Assembly (NCBI GenBank): GCA_016875155.1
Contig: VGSD01000169.1
Coordinates: 1 to 6,496 of the forward strand
Length of the DNA: 6,496 bases
Source: Deltaproteobacteria bacterium
GTDB lineage: Bacteria; Desulfobacterota; BSN033; UBA1163
Reading direction: 5' to 3'
The translations under genes and the position numbers were made by a program. Positions within the stretch are counted from its first letter, which is position 1. Each line of letters begins with the position of its first letter. The notes under the pieces are model-generated. The model saw nothing but the letters and a program-made list of their open reading frames with translations. It was not told where the DNA came from and did no database searches. Shown here one piece after another: positions 5,882 through 6,496 of the stretch.

Positions 5882-6496
5882 TACTCTTTTTTTAGGTTGG
5901 TTTCACCTGTCAAATATGGATAGATCCATACCACAGCCCTTTTCAGTAAAAAAGGCATCTGAATATAATCCAAGAGAATGAGATCATCTGATCGAAATAG
6001 ACAAAGCCTCTTGCCGAGAATAAAACCTGATAGTAACGTCATCAAAATCGCTAGGAGCGGTGTGAATGCACCTACCTGAAGATGGGTTATGGCAAGAGAT
6101 AACAGGGCTGGCAATACCAACACCATATGCCACAGCAATTTTTCCTTAAGTAGTTTTTGAGACATCGATAAATAAAAAATGGAATGAATGCCTATTGCTC
6201 CAACCGTCGAAAGAGCTGCCCCTGCAGGGCCGATCCTTGGTATCAGAAGCATATCTCCAAACAGGTTCAACACGGCAGTGGACACGCTGACCATCACCAT
6301 ATATTTTGTAAGCTTATAGGCGGTTAATATTCCTGAATGAAAGCACACTAGGCTGTTGAAAGCGGCACCAATCACGAGGTATTGAAAATAGACAGACGAT
6401 AGGATAAAGGGCTCTCCAAAAATGAATTGAAATAATGGTTTGCTTATCGTCAACCCGACTCCGATGACGACAGACCAAAGAAGAACTCCCTTGGGG
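5881..6496 (-). CDS. Wzx/MATE-like polysaccharide flippase, C-terminal part, cut by window edge
   Basis: The last 204 codons are visible and the frame is open to base 6496, beginning PKGVLLWSVVIGVGLTISKP. A TTG at 6453 could be read as a start, but family homology continues upstream of it, so the gene is simply truncated by the window. The segment GLTISKPLFQFIFGEPF (14-30) matches the conserved helix and loop with the F-G motif of polysaccharide-type MATE transporters. LNLFGDMLLIPRIGPAGAALSTV (76-98) is the hallmark N-x-x-x-x-x-L-I-P-x-x-G-x-x-G-A-A-x-x-T region, and about six hydrophobic segments follow the usual spacing, ending in a charged tail (GETNLKKE). Such proteins move undecaprenyl-pyrophosphate-linked repeat units across the inner membrane. 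It precedes the GT-C candidate with a one-base TAATG overlap. The gene symbol wzx is likely but depends on the unseen N-terminal half; a lipid II flippase (MurJ) is unlikely from these motifs and the neighbourhood. Confidence 0.87.
   Translation of the reverse strand, partial: PKGVLLWSVVIGVGLTISKPLFQFIFGEPFILSSVYFQYLVIGAAFNSLVCFHSGILTAYKLTKYMVMVSVSTAVLNLFGDMLLIPRIGPAGAALSTVGAIGIHSIFYLSMSQKLLKEKLLWHMVLVLPALLSLAITHLQVGAFTPLLAILMTLLSGFILGKRLCLFRSDDLILLDYIQMPFLLKRAVVWIYPYLTGETNLKKE

Larger units (their letters stand above)
1..6496 (-). other. Single polysaccharide-biosynthesis operon, both ends outside the window
   Basis: All six genes run the same way with gaps of 17 bases or less, and two or three junctions overlap. 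There is no room for an internal promoter of ordinary size outside coding DNA, and I saw no hairpin with a T-run between genes. The mix of flippase, GT-C candidate, GT-B transferase and sugar-nucleotide SDR defines the locus as surface glycan assembly, with an amidotransferase and a radical SAM enzyme as accessory modifiers. Both terminal genes are cut, so the cluster continues on each side. Confidence 0.8.

Noticed and set aside
5881..6453. Treating the flippase as a complete 190-residue protein starting at 6453
   Set aside because: The codon is TTG, the frame stays open to the window edge, and the residues upstream (VLLWSVVIGVGL) continue the conserved flippase helix, so the gene is truncated, not short.

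Overview
The window is one compact run of six genes, all on the minus strand. I see no gene-free stretch longer than 17 bases, no RNA gene, and no sign of a mobile element or CRISPR array. It looks like the interior of a surface-polysaccharide (O-antigen, capsule or exopolysaccharide) locus. Shine-Dalgarno-type ribosome sites, ATGA/TAATG gene junctions and a Wzx-type flippase point to a bacterium, probably with a Gram-negative-type envelope. I cannot name the phylum from the sequence, and base composition is near balanced.

In transcription order (high to low coordinates) the genes are: the C-terminal part of a Wzx/MATE-like polysaccharide flippase, cut by the right edge; a polytopic membrane protein that looks like a GT-C glycosyltransferase; a radical SAM protein with a reduced SPASM-like C-terminal domain; a full-length glutamine-dependent asparagine synthase/amidotransferase (AsnB family); a GT-B (GT4-like) cytoplasmic glycosyltransferase with an unusual Cys/His cluster; and the N-terminus of an extended-SDR NAD-dependent sugar epimerase/dehydratase, cut by the left edge.

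The junctions are very tight: TAATG at 5881, ATGA at 4340-4343, 14-15 bases around 3267-3281, an overlap or 14 bases at 1378-1395, and 17 bases at 206-222. This implies one transcript with translational coupling. Any promoter and terminator lie outside the window.

Inferred division of labour: the SDR protein makes or modifies a nucleotide sugar, the GT-B enzyme assembles the lipid-linked repeat on the cytoplasmic side, the flippase exports it, and the GT-C protein adds a sugar on the outer face of the membrane. The AsnB homologue and the radical SAM protein are the less routine members. By analogy with known sugar amidotransferases in O-antigen loci, the AsnB homologue may amidate a uronic acid. 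The radical SAM protein may carry out an undescribed modification of the sugar or of an attached group. These two adjacent genes are the best candidates for new chemistry here.
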